Assembly: GCF_900109565.1 (NCBI RefSeq)
Contig: NZ_FNZZ01000003.1
Span: 248,001-312,000, forward strand
Reading direction: 5' to 3'
From: Sphingomonas palmae
Lineage (GTDB): Bacteria > Pseudomonadota > Alphaproteobacteria > Sphingomonadales > Sphingomonadaceae
DNA: 64,000 bases
In this document: piece after piece, positions 28,937 to 37,623 of the stretch
Position numbering within the stretch: the first letter of the stretch is position 1
Layout of the letters: the number at the start of each line of letters is the position of its first letter
Made by a program: the position numbers and the translations under genes
Notes under the pieces: generated by a model
Database searches by the model: none
Seen by the model: only the letters and a program-made list of their open reading frames with translations
What the model was told of the DNA's origin: nothing

Positions 28937-30112
28937 TTGAGCCTGTTGCTTTGGACCAGCGTATCGGTCGCCGCGATGACGCCGTCGGCGTTCGAGACCG
29001 CGCTGTTCGCCGATCAGCCGCCGGTTGCTGCGAGCGCGGTTGGTGCATCGGCGGCACCGCCCTCCGCCTCGGAGACCATGAGCCAGGAAGCCGCGCAGGA
29101 CACGGCGACTCTCCCGGAGCAGGAGATCGTGCCGCCGCCGGTCGTTCGCACGCTGCCGCCGGCCAGTGAAGGCGAACCGGTGCCGGGCAGCGACATCGTC
29201 GTCACCGGAGAGCGTCGTGGCCTCGCGCCCGACCCGCTCCGCTCGGTCAACGAAACCGCGTTCAAGGCGACGCAGGCGGTGGACGACGCGATCACCGGCC
29301 CCGCTGCGCGCGCGTACAAGAAGACGCTGCCGCGCGAGGTTCGCAAGGGCATCCACAACTTCCTGTACAACTTTCGCGAGCCGGTCGTGTTCGTGAACTT
29401 CCTGCTGCAGCACAAGATCGGCAAGGCGGCGGAAACCTTCGCGCGCTTCGCGATCAACACGACCGCGGGCGTCGCGGGCATCTTCGACGTTGCCAAGAAG
29501 AAGCCGTTCAAGCTGCCGCGGCGTAGCAACGGATTTGCTAATACGCTCGGCTTCTACGGCGTGCCGAACGGCCCGTTCCTGTTCCTGCCGATCACGGGTC
29601 CCACGACGCTGCGTGACCTGTTCGGCGGCGCGATCGACCGGCTGATCCTGCCGTTCACCTACGGCAGTCGCGTGACCAAGCCAGCGTTCGTCATCCCCTT
29701 CGCGACGCTGAGTGTGCTCGATCACCGGTCGGAATTCGACGGCACGCTGAAGAAGCTGCACGACAATGCCGCCGACCCTTACGCCAATTCGCGCACCTTC
29801 TACCTGCAACGCCGCCAGGCCGAGATCGACGCGTTGAAGCGCGGCGAGCCGCTGGTCGGCGGAATGACCGAGCCGCCCGAGGACGTCGACGAGCGCGGAC
29901 GCCCGATCCGCGCCGACGAGCGCGAGATCACGCCACCGCCAGTCGTGCCGACGATCTCGACTTCGCCGCCCTCTGCCGCGGCTCCGGCAAGCGACACAGG
30001 CGCCGCATCTCCGGCTACCGCAGCGGCCAACGACAATGCTGGCAAGTCGACCAATCAAGGTGACATCGCCGCTGCACTCGAAGCCGCACCGGATCGCGCG
30101 CCAGCGGCGTGA
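28937..30112 (+). CDS. mlaA: MlaA/VacJ-family protein with unusual N- and C-termini
   Basis: A 391-residue protein whose central domain (residues about 100-320) is MlaA/VacJ, the outer-membrane lipid-transfer donor that removes misplaced phospholipids. Typical segments are DPLRSVNETAFKATQAVDDA, RKGIHNFLYNFREPVVFVNF and GFYGVPNGPFLFLPITGPTT. A TTG start at 28937 has GGAG at an 8-base distance. The N-terminus has a Ser/Ala signal-like region but no cysteine for lipidation. The last 70 residues form a Pro/Ser/Ala-rich tail (TPPPVVPTISTSPPS), absent from the E. coli protein. Confidence 0.88.
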   Translation: MSLLLWTSVSVAAMTPSAFETALFADQPPVAASAVGASAAPPSASETMSQEAAQDTATLPEQEIVPPPVVRTLPPASEGEPVPGSDIVVTGERRGLAPDPLRSVNETAFKATQAVDDAITGPAARAYKKTLPREVRKGIHNFLYNFREPVVFVNFLLQHKIGKAAETFARFAINTTAGVAGIFDVAKKKPFKLPRRSNGFANTLGFYGVPNGPFLFLPITGPTTLRDLFGGAIDRLILPFTYGSRVTKPAFVIPFATLSVLDHRSEFDGTLKKLHDNAADPYANSRTFYLQRRQAEIDALKRGEPLVGGMTEPPEDVDERGRPIRADEREITPPPVVPTISTSPPSAAAPASDTGAASPATAAANDNAGKSTNQGDIAAALEAAPDRAPAA

Positions 30113-30160
30113 GGCACTGCCGCGCGGCGGGCCCGGTCCGCTAGCGTTGAGGGCGTTGAC

Positions 30161-32137
30161 TCACGCAGCCTCGCGCCGGGTTCCGCGGTAGAGCCACCAC
30201 ACCAGCGTCAGGAACAGGATTGTTCCGCCGACCAGCGCGATGTGGGTGAAGGCCGGGCCGACCACCGCCAGCGGCGCATCGCTGCCCGTCGCCGCGACGA
30301 TGCCGGCGAACACGACCTGCCACAGGCTTTCACCCACGATCATGCCCGTCGCGACCAGCACGCCCAGCCGGCGCGCGAACTCCGCGTCGCGCGTGCGATC
30401 GGCCCAGCGATCGTAGAGGTGGCCGACGACGGCGCCGATCGTCACGGGCAGGATCACCGCCATCGGCAGGTAAATGCCGATCCCGACCGCGAGTGGCGGC
30501 AGCCTCAGCCGACCCGCGCGTCCGAGCAGGCCGTCGAGCGCGATGAAGATCACGCCCGCCACCGCGCCCCAGCCGAGCATCGACCAATTGAGATTGCCGC
30601 CCAGCACGCCCTGCGCCAGCGCCGAGATCAGCCCGGCTTGCGGTGCGGCGAGCGCGTTGGGACCGGCGCCGGGCGCGCCGGCAAAACCGAAGGCGGTCTG
30701 GAGCAGGTCGAGCACCGGTGCGATCACGATCGAGCCGAAGATGACGCCGATCACCAGCGCGACCTGCTGCTTCCACGGCGTTGCGCCGACGAGCTGCCCG
30801 GTCTTCAGGTCCTGCAGATTGTCATTGGCGATCGTCGCAATGCCGAAGACGATGCCGGTCACGATCAGCGCGTAGGCGACCAGCGCCTGCGTCTGTTCGG
30901 GTGCGCCGCCGCGCCCGACCAGACCGACGAGCAGCAGCGACGCGGCGAGCACCGCGAGGATGCCGATCCCCGACACTGGCGAGTTGGACGCGCCGATCAG
31001 CCCCGCCATGTACCCGGTCACCGCCGCGATCATCAGCCCGACGACAACGACGAACACGAGCGCGCCCGCGATCAGCAGCAGCGCCGATCCGGCCAGTGGT
31101 CCGCCCGCCAGCACGCTCCACAGCAGCCACGCGATCGGCACGAGGATCGCGACCGCACCTCCCGCGACGATGCCGATTGGCAGATCGCGCTCCTCCAACG
31201 CCAGCGTCTCGCCGCCCGCGCGCGCGGCACTGGCGGCGAGTGCGCTGCGGATGCCGCCGACGACCGGCCCCGCGATCTTGAGCAGCGTCCAGATCGCCGC
31301 CACGCCGATCACGCCCGCACCGAAGAAGCGCACGTCGTCGCGAAAGATCGTGCCGGCCCATTCCTCGACCCCGACCGACAAGGGGTGCTGTGCGGTGAGG
31401 AACGGCAGCAGGATGAACCAGCCGGTGATCAGTCCGGCGAGCTGTGCGAGGCCAACCGACAGTCCGACGAGATGCCCGACCCCGAACAGCGCGAACGACA
31501 GCCCACCCGCGATCCCCGTCGCGCCCGAACCGACGCGGAACCAGGTCGCGGCCTCTGCGGCAGCGAGCTTCATCTGTGTCAGGATCGCGAACAGCGCCGA
31601 GACGATCGATCCGCGCACCAGCACGCGCAGGCCGGCCTCGCTCTCCTTCGCACCCGTCTGCGTGTTCGACCCCGCCTGCAACACCTCCGCCGCGGCGCGT
31701 CCCTCGGGATAGGGCAGGTCGTCGCCCACCACGAGCGCGCGGCGCAGCGGTACCGAGAACATCACACCCAGGATGCCGCCGGTCGCGGTGATCGCGCTCG
31801 TCGTCCAGAACGGGAATCCGCTCCACCAGCCGATCATCACCAGACCCGGCAGCACGAACACGATCGCGGCGAGCGTGCCTGCGGCCGAGGCGATCGTCTG
31901 CACAATATTGTTCTCGAGCATGTTGCTGCCCGGCAGGAAGCGCAGCACCGCCATCGAGATCACCGCGGCGGGGATCGAGGTCGCGAAGGTCAGCCCCACC
32001 TTCAACCCCAGATAGGCGTTGGCGGCGGTGAACAGCAGCGTGATGACGCCGCCGAGCACAATGCCGCGCACGGTCAGCTCGGGCAGTCCGCCGATTGCGG
32101 CGGAGGCGGGTGAGGGCGCGACAGTCGGTTGGGTCAT
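30161..32137 (-). CDS. Oligopeptide transporter, OPT superfamily
   Basis: A 658-residue polytopic inner-membrane secondary transporter. About fifteen membrane segments are visible. Conserved OPT landmarks are the N-terminal LTVRGIVLGGVITLLFTAAN with NAYLGLKVGLTF, and the later MAGLIGASNSPVSGIGIL. Members carry peptides or metal-chelate complexes with protons. The start at 32137 (MTQPTV) is preferred to a longer one ten residues upstream. It lies 48 bp downstream of a cupin gene on the same strand, so they may be co-transcribed. The substrate is not known. Confidence 0.93.
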   Translation of the reverse strand: MTQPTVAPSPASAAIGGLPELTVRGIVLGGVITLLFTAANAYLGLKVGLTFATSIPAAVISMAVLRFLPGSNMLENNIVQTIASAAGTLAAIVFVLPGLVMIGWWSGFPFWTTSAITATGGILGVMFSVPLRRALVVGDDLPYPEGRAAAEVLQAGSNTQTGAKESEAGLRVLVRGSIVSALFAILTQMKLAAAEAATWFRVGSGATGIAGGLSFALFGVGHLVGLSVGLAQLAGLITGWFILLPFLTAQHPLSVGVEEWAGTIFRDDVRFFGAGVIGVAAIWTLLKIAGPVVGGIRSALAASAARAGGETLALEERDLPIGIVAGGAVAILVPIAWLLWSVLAGGPLAGSALLLIAGALVFVVVVGLMIAAVTGYMAGLIGASNSPVSGIGILAVLAASLLLVGLVGRGGAPEQTQALVAYALIVTGIVFGIATIANDNLQDLKTGQLVGATPWKQQVALVIGVIFGSIVIAPVLDLLQTAFGFAGAPGAGPNALAAPQAGLISALAQGVLGGNLNWSMLGWGAVAGVIFIALDGLLGRAGRLRLPPLAVGIGIYLPMAVILPVTIGAVVGHLYDRWADRTRDAEFARRLGVLVATGMIVGESLWQVVFAGIVAATGSDAPLAVVGPAFTHIALVGGTILFLTLVWWLYRGTRREAA

Positions 32138-32185
32138 GCCGCCGTCATCGCGGTCGCAGCGCCGCAACGCAACCGCGCGCGTGGC

Positions 32186-32581
32186 TCAGCGCGCATAATC
32201 CGCGTCGCTGACCGGCTCCAGCCACGTCACCGCACTGCCGTCCAGACTTTCCTGGATCGCGATGTGCGACATCGCGGTGTCAGCGCTCGCGCCGTGCCAG
32301 TGGCGCTCGTCGGGCGCGAAGCGAACGACATCGCCGGCGCGGATTTCCGCGCGCGGCTCGCCCTCGCGCTGCACCCAGCCACGTCCGAAGGTGACGATCA
32401 GCGTCTGGCCGAGCGGGTGCGTGTGCCAGTTGGTCCGCGCGCTAGGCTCGAACGTCACGTGCGCGCCCGCGACGCGCGAGGGCGCTTCCGCTGGGAACAA
32501 CGAGTCAATGCGCACGGTCCCGGTGAACCACTCGGCCGGGCCCTTGCTCGACGGATTGCTGCCACCCTCGATGATCTGCAT
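32186..32581 (-). CDS. Small cupin-domain protein
   Basis: A 131-residue single-domain cupin. The metal site is formed by the cupin motif 1 [19 protein letters not shown] (two His and a Gln at the usual Glu position) and motif 2 ERHWHGA. This fits the small bacterial cupins of the (R)-mandelonitrile lyase-like or carboxymuconolactone-associated type. The reaction is unknown. The start at 32581 (MQIIEGG) gives a normal length; a longer frame would add basic residues. It sits upstream of an OPT transporter gene and is divergent from homoserine dehydrogenase. Confidence 0.88.
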   Translation of the reverse strand: MQIIEGGSNPSSKGPAEWFTGTVRIDSLFPAEAPSRVAGAHVTFEPSARTNWHTHPLGQTLIVTFGRGWVQREGEPRAEIRAGDVVRFAPDERHWHGASADTAMSHIAIQESLDGSAVTWLEPVSDADYAR

Positions 32582-32692
32582 GTCGACGCCTCGCGCTTGT
32601 TTCGCGGCCAACGAACGCTTGCCGGGCCGAAAGGTGCGCCTGCTCGACACTCAGGCGGCACTCGCTTAGTCGCGGGACCGAGAAGGGGTGAG

Positions 32693-33982
32693 ATGATGGC
32701 GGATGCGTTGAAGGTCGCGCTGGCGGGGCTCGGCACGGTTGGTGGCGGCGTGATCCGGCTGCTGGACGAGAACCGCGATCTGATCGCCAGGCGTGCGGGT
32801 CGTCCGATCGAGGTCGTCGCGGTGTCGGCGCGCGACCGCAGCAAGGATCGCGGGCTCGACCTGTCGCAGCTCGCCTGGGTCGATGATACGACACAGCTGG
32901 CACACGCCGACGCCGACGTGGTGGTCGAGCTGGTCGGCGGGGCGGACGGACCTGCACTGGCGCTGGCGCGTGCGACGCTGGCCGCGGGCAAGGGCTTCGT
33001 CACCGCGAACAAGGCGATGCTCGCGCACCACGGGCTCGAACTGGGCGCAGCGGCCGAACAGGCGGGCGTGCCGCTGAAGTTCGAGGCCGCGGTCGCGGGC
33101 GGCATTCCGGTCATCAAGGGGCTGCGCGAGGGCGCGGCCGCAAACGCGATCGGGCGCGTGACCGGCATCCTGAACGGCACGTGCAACTTCATCCTCAGCC
33201 GCATGGAGGCGGAAAGCCGCGACTTCGCCGACGTGCTCGCCGAGGCGCAGGCGCTGGGCTTCGCCGAGGCCGATCCCTCGTTCGACATCGACGGCGTGGA
33301 TGCCGCGCACAAATTGTCGATCTTGGCGAGTATCGCGTTCGGCACGCGTCCGGCGTTCCCGAACGTCCAGGTGAGCGGCATCCGCCACGTCCTCGCCGCC
33401 GACATCGCGGAGGCCGCGGCGCTCGGCTACCGCGTGCGGCTGGTCGGCGTCGCCGAGGCGGGGGCAGGCGGGCTATTCCAGCGCGTCCACGCGCATCTGG
33501 TGCCCGCCGATCACCCGCTGGCGCACGTCACCGGCGCGACCAACGCCGTGGTGGCGGAGGGCAATTACGTCGGCCGGCTGCTGTTCCAGGGGGCGGGCGC
33601 GGGGGCCGGGCCGACCGCGAGCGCTGTGGTCGCCGACCTGATCGACATCGCCCGCGGCGAGTTCGGCACCGCCTTCGCGATGCCGGTCGATGCGCTCGCC
33701 GCGGCCGAGCCGGCCGATAGCGGTGAGCGGCGCGGGCGTGCCTATCTGCGCTTCGCGGTCGCGGACCGCGTCGGCGTGCTGGCGGAGATCGCTGCGGCGA
33801 TGCGCGACGCGGGCGTCTCAATCGAGAGCCTGATCCAGCGCGGCGCCAATCCGGGCGGCGACGTGCTGGTCGCGATCGTCACGCACGAGGGTCCAGAACG
33901 CTGCGTCGCTTCGGCGCTGGAGCGGCTGCGCGGATCACAGAGCCTGACCGGCGAGCCGCTGTGGATGCATATCCTCGGCTGA
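32693..33982 (+). CDS. hom: Homoserine dehydrogenase
   Basis: A 429-residue NAD(P)H enzyme that reduces aspartate semialdehyde to homoserine, feeding methionine and threonine synthesis. It shows the Rossmann motif LAGLGTVGGGVIRLL, FVTANKAMLAHHG, AAVAGGIPVIKGLREG, ILNGTCNFILSRM and the catalytic AEADPSFDIDGVDAAHKLSI. The C-terminal 90 residues are an ACT domain (ADRVGVLAEIAAAMRDAGVS) for allosteric threonine control. Two ATGs in tandem (32693 and 32696) follow an AAGGGG site; the second has the better 7-base spacing. A strong inverted repeat follows the gene. Confidence 0.96.
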   Translation: MMADALKVALAGLGTVGGGVIRLLDENRDLIARRAGRPIEVVAVSARDRSKDRGLDLSQLAWVDDTTQLAHADADVVVELVGGADGPALALARATLAAGKGFVTANKAMLAHHGLELGAAAEQAGVPLKFEAAVAGGIPVIKGLREGAAANAIGRVTGILNGTCNFILSRMEAESRDFADVLAEAQALGFAEADPSFDIDGVDAAHKLSILASIAFGTRPAFPNVQVSGIRHVLAADIAEAAALGYRVRLVGVAEAGAGGLFQRVHAHLVPADHPLAHVTGATNAVVAEGNYVGRLLFQGAGAGAGPTASAVVADLIDIARGEFGTAFAMPVDALAAAEPADSGERRGRAYLRFAVADRVGVLAEIAAAMRDAGVSIESLIQRGANPGGDVLVAIVTHEGPERCVASALERLRGSQSLTGEPLWMHILG

Positions 33983-34002
33983 GACTGGCCGATCAAAACG
34001 TA

Positions 34003-34039
34003 GAAGGCCGCGGCGTCCCCCCTGGAAGCCGCGGCCTTC
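34003..34039. terminator. Bidirectional terminator-like hairpin between hom and ctrA
   Basis: A perfect 12-bp stem, GAAGGCCGCGGC paired with GCCGCGGCCTTC, around a 13-nt loop. On the minus strand it is followed by TACGTTTTG, a partial T-run suitable for ending ctrA transcription; on the plus strand there is no T-run. Confidence 0.6.
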
Positions 34040-34074
34040 GTGTCCGAATACGCCGGAACAAATTGGTAGAAGGG

Positions 34075-34776
34075 TCAGGCGACCTCGGCGGTTGCGACCT
34101 CGTCGGGCTCGCGCAGCACGTAGCCGCGACCCCAAACGGTCTCGATGTAATTTTCCCCATCGCACGCCATGCTTAGCTTCTTGCGCAACTTGCAGATGAA
34201 CACGTCGATGATCTTGAGTTCGGGCTCGTCCATCCCGCCATAGAGATGATTGAGGAACATCTCCTTGGTCAGCGTGGTGCCCTTGCGAAGCGAGAGCAGC
34301 TCGAGCATCGCATATTCCTTGCCGGTCAGGTGCACGCGCGCGCCGTCCACTTCGACCGTCTTCGCGTCCAGATTGACCGCAAGCTTGCCGGTGCGGATGA
34401 CCGACTGTGAGTGACCCTTCGAGCGGCGGACCACCGCGTGGATGCGCGCGATCAGTTCCTCGCGGTGGAACGGCTTGGTTACGTAATCGTCGGCGCCGAA
34501 GCCGAACGAACGTACCTTCGAGTCCATCTCGTTTACGCCCGACAGGATCAGCACCGGCGTCGACACGCGCGCGACGCGCAGCTTTTTCAGCACGTCATAG
34601 CCGTGCATGTCGGGCAGGTTTAGGTCGAGCAGAATGATGTCGTAATCGTACAGCTTGCCCAGATCCAAGCCTTCCTCGCCTAGGTCGGTCGAGTAGACGT
34701 TGAATCCTTCGGTCGAGAGCATCAGCTCGATCGCCTTGGCAGTGGTCGGCTCGTCTTCGATCAAGAGTACGCGCAT
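34075..34776 (-). CDS. ctrA: Cell-cycle response regulator CtrA
   Basis: A 233-residue OmpR-family response regulator. The receiver has the acidic pocket EDE (8-10), phosphoacceptor Asp51 in LLDLNLPD, and Lys in [14 protein letters not shown]. The winged helix DNA-binding domain begins about residue 120, and the segment [18 protein letters not shown] is characteristic of CtrA. In alphaproteobacteria CtrA controls the cell cycle, flagella, pili and division genes by binding TTAA-N7-TTAA. Such a box stands in its own upstream region (34871-34885), consistent with autoregulation. It lies downstream of an AI-2E family gene on the same strand. Confidence 0.97.
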   Translation of the reverse strand: MRVLLIEDEPTTAKAIELMLSTEGFNVYSTDLGEEGLDLGKLYDYDIILLDLNLPDMHGYDVLKKLRVARVSTPVLILSGVNEMDSKVRSFGFGADDYVTKPFHREELIARIHAVVRRSKGHSQSVIRTGKLAVNLDAKTVEVDGARVHLTGKEYAMLELLSLRKGTTLTKEMFLNHLYGGMDEPELKIIDVFICKLRKKLSMACDGENYIETVWGRGYVLREPDEVATAEVA

Positions 34777-34870
34777 CTGCTGTTCCCCGGTTTTCAGACC
34801 CGCGCCGCCGCCCTGTTCGGGGTGCTGGTCTGCCAGATAAATTAACTATCCGGCTTCTGAACGCAAAAGG

Positions 34871-34885
34871 TTAATTCGCGCTTAA
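34871..34885. promoter_or_regulatory. CtrA box upstream of ctrA
   Basis: TTAA at 34871-34874 and TTAA at 34882-34885 are separated by exactly seven bases (TTCGCGC), the consensus TTAA-N7-TTAA. A further TTAA half-site lies at 34842-34845. The box is 95-109 bp before the ctrA start in the gap after the AI-2E gene. Consensus match is exact; binding is inferred. Confidence 0.8.
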
Positions 34886-34895
34886 GCGCGCTCGT

Positions 34896-35996
34896 TCATT
34901 CATCTTTTTCGCGGCGCGTCGGGAAACGAGGTTTGCCAAGGGCCGTGAACAGACGTCGCTCGCGCGTGGTCGGAATGTCCTCGCCCAGCATTTCGCGCAA
35001 ATAAAGGCTGCGTATCAGCGTGAAGGCGACCACCAGAATGCCGCCCGAGAAGAACAGTCCGAACAGGCCGAATACTGCGCCCGTGCCGATGATCGCGAAC
35101 AGGCTGAGCGCGGGCGGGATCGAGACGACGCGGCTGGTGACAAACGGCGTGACGAAATTGGTCTGGATGACGCGAACCGCCGCGAACACGACCAGCGCCC
35201 AGATCAGCTGATCGGTGCCCGCGGTCGCGGCAAGGCCAAGCGCCGGCAGCATCGCGCCGAGCGGACCGACATAGGGGATGAACTCGCTGATCCCAGTTAG
35301 CAGACCCAGCAGCGCGGGCGAGGGGACGCCCGCGATCCACAGGCCGATGCCGACCATCAGGCCCATCGCAGTCATCTGGATCAGCTGCGCGCGCAGCCAC
35401 AGCAGCAGCGTCGAGCCGACATCGCCGAGCGCATCCTCCGCCGCGGCGCGCTTGGTCGGCGGCACCAGCAGCAGCGCGCCGCGCTCGTACACCTTGGGGT
35501 CGACCGCGAAAAAGATCGCGCCGAACAGTACCAGCACCGCGTTCAGCAGCAGCTCGCCCGCGCCGCGCGCGAGGCTGCCGATGTCCTGCGCGACGCGGCT
35601 GCCGGCGAAGGCGGCGCGCGCAGCGTCGGCGACCTTCGCACCGACGGGCGACTGAGACATATAGTCCTGCAGCTTCTGGATTAGCCCCGGCAGCGAGACG
35701 ACGAGCGTGTTGACCTGCTGCCGGAACTCGACGCCGAACAGCCACCCGAGTAGCCCGAGGAAGCCGAGGACGGAGGCGACGCCGAGTCCTAGCGCGACCT
35801 TGGGCCGCGCCTTCAGGTGCGTTTCGTACAGTTCGGCGATCGCGTGAATAACGATCGCGATCAGCATCGAACCGAAGGCGAGGATCAGCAGGTGTCGGGC
35901 TAGGTACAGCGCGGCGATGACGGCGACGATCGCGATGAGCCACAATACGCGCCGGATGAAGCGGGCGTCATCGGCGTCGGGGCTCAGCCGGTTCAT
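34896..35996 (-). CDS. AI-2E family transporter
   Basis: A 366-residue polytopic inner-membrane protein with about eight membrane segments. The N-terminal pair VLWLIAIVAVIAALYLARHL and ILAFGSMLIAIVIHAI, the long amphipathic stretch around residues 80-140, and the C-terminal FIPYVGPLGAMLPALGLAA with VIQTNFVTPFVTSRVVSIPP are typical of the family (TqsA/YdiK-like). Family members export diverse small molecules; the name does not prove autoinducer-2 transport. The start at 35996 is chosen because upstream codons are Arg/Cys-rich and precede no signal. It is between a large membrane gene and ctrA. Confidence 0.9.
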   Translation of the reverse strand: MNRLSPDADDARFIRRVLWLIAIVAVIAALYLARHLLILAFGSMLIAIVIHAIAELYETHLKARPKVALGLGVASVLGFLGLLGWLFGVEFRQQVNTLVVSLPGLIQKLQDYMSQSPVGAKVADAARAAFAGSRVAQDIGSLARGAGELLLNAVLVLFGAIFFAVDPKVYERGALLLVPPTKRAAAEDALGDVGSTLLLWLRAQLIQMTAMGLMVGIGLWIAGVPSPALLGLLTGISEFIPYVGPLGAMLPALGLAATAGTDQLIWALVVFAAVRVIQTNFVTPFVTSRVVSIPPALSLFAIIGTGAVFGLFGLFFSGGILVVAFTLIRSLYLREMLGEDIPTTRERRLFTALGKPRFPTRREKDE

Positions 35997-36075
35997 GCGG
36001 CGCAGGGAGATCGTTGCATCCCCGGCACAACGTGCGTTCGCGTGAAAAGTGACGGCGTGAACACGCGAAAACGAA

Positions 36076-37548
36076 TCAGTCCGGCAGCAGCGCGATCGCT
36101 CCCGCATCCCACGTCAGCATCGCCTGATAGGTTGCGGGCGCGGCGGGCAGCAAGGCGCGTGCCGCGACGCCGGGCAGGATAACGGCGAATGCGACCATGC
36201 AGGCGATTACGACTCCGCGTCGGCCCATCTCTGGCCTTGGCGCGACGAAGGCGGCGACTCCAGTCGCGAGCATCGGCCATAGGTGATAACGCAGGTCGGA
36301 CGCGATCGACACGAACATAAAGCTCGCCTCCAGCGCGATGGCGGAGGCGAGAAGGCCGAGCGCGAGGCGGTGTCTGGCGCTACCGATCAGCGTAGCAACG
36401 GGCGTGGAAGCGATGGCGACCGCGAGAAGCACCGCGGCGGCGAGCCAAGCAATGGGCCAGCCGAGCGGCGTTTCGGCAAGTGCCGCTGCGAGGCGCTGCC
36501 ACTGCGCGGCGGTGCGACCCGGAGGCACGAGTCCGAGATCGTTCGGCTCGTCGTCGGTCGGCGGGGCAGCGCTGGGCAAGCCGGCGGGTACGAGCCAGCG
36601 CTCGGTCACGTTCCAGTGCGACAGCCGCTGCTCGGCGTAAGCGAGCGGGTGGTGCAGCACCGCGCTTGCCAGTCGCACGTACAATTGACGACTCGGAAGC
36701 GCGTTCAGCGGTGCGATCACGTCGGCACAGTGCGACGGCTCGCCGAGGGGGTCCCAGAAGAAGGGCGACACGCAGCGGCGTTGGCGAAGCTGCGCGACCT
36801 GGGAAGGCGACAGGCCGGTGTCGGACGTCGCATCACTGCGCGCAGCGATGCCGGCGAGGTCGAACAGCGGCTGCGTCTTCTCGACCCCGCTCTGCGCCGA
36901 GCCGATCAGTCGGTGGTTGATCGTTCCCGAGCCTGCGAGCACCGCGGCGGTGATCGCGACGGTGATGATCGCGCGCCTGACGATGCCGCCAGTCGGCGCA
37001 AGGGCTGCGATCATCGGCGCGAGTGCGAATACGGCGTTCGCCCTCAACAGCAGTGCGTAGAGGAGCAGCAGCGCGGCGATCGCCACGGCCGCGATCGGCA
37101 GCGGTCGACCGCGTAGCTGGAATGCGGCGACGAGGCCGGTGGCCGCAAGCGCGGTCGCGATCATCTGCGCGTCCTTGAGCACGACGACCTGCCAGCCGAG
37201 AAACAAGGGTGATGTGCCCAGCGCCAGCACGCCCGCCTGCCGCCATCTATCGGGCAGCGCAGCGGCGATCAGGCCGAGTCCGGTCCAGTAGAGCGCCACC
37301 TGCACCGCGAACATCGGTGCGGTGCCGCGGCCGAGCGGATGGAGCCACGTCCACAGCTGCACCATTGCGGGCGGATGCCAGTCGTCGAACGCGCCCGACA
37401 GCACCTGGCCGAACTGCGCGACGGTGTCATATTGCGCGTAGCCCGGCGCGAAGACCAGCAGCGTCGCGAGCGCGAGCAGCGCGGCGACGATCAGCGGCGG
37501 CCTGGCCAGCGAAGCAGCGGAAGCGGGCGGCATGACAGCGCGGATCAT
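36076..37548 (-). CDS. Polytopic membrane protein, possible GT-C-type glycosyltransferase
   Basis: A 490-residue protein with about twelve membrane segments. An early loop contains GYAQYDTVAQFGQVLSGAFD followed by DWHPPAMVQLW, an acidic 'D...DWHPP' arrangement seen in GT-C membrane glycosyltransferases and related families of unknown function. A large periplasmic loop lies between residues about 235 and 370, containing two Cys (RRCVSPFFWD and PSHCADV) that may form a disulfide. The start could be 37548 or 37533. It follows lpdA by 75 bp on the same strand but is not an obvious member of that pathway. The substrate is unknown. Confidence 0.78.
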   Translation of the reverse strand: MIRAVMPPASAASLARPPLIVAALLALATLLVFAPGYAQYDTVAQFGQVLSGAFDDWHPPAMVQLWTWLHPLGRGTAPMFAVQVALYWTGLGLIAAALPDRWRQAGVLALGTSPLFLGWQVVVLKDAQMIATALAATGLVAAFQLRGRPLPIAAVAIAALLLLYALLLRANAVFALAPMIAALAPTGGIVRRAIITVAITAAVLAGSGTINHRLIGSAQSGVEKTQPLFDLAGIAARSDATSDTGLSPSQVAQLRQRRCVSPFFWDPLGEPSHCADVIAPLNALPSRQLYVRLASAVLHHPLAYAEQRLSHWNVTERWLVPAGLPSAAPPTDDEPNDLGLVPPGRTAAQWQRLAAALAETPLGWPIAWLAAAVLLAVAIASTPVATLIGSARHRLALGLLASAIALEASFMFVSIASDLRYHLWPMLATGVAAFVAPRPEMGRRGVVIACMVAFAVILPGVAARALLPAAPATYQAMLTWDAGAIALLPD

Positions 37549-37623
37549 CGCCGCTTCACCCCGCAGCGTCCAGCGCTGCTCGCGTGAGGGGGGCACCCGC
37601 ATCGCGGCAGGTGCCCCGACACG

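Noticed and set aside
30242..32113. Long plus-strand open frame across the OPT transporter
   Set aside because: Its product is full of Arg/His/Gln/Asp runs with no hydrophobic pattern, while the minus strand encodes a clear OPT transporter.
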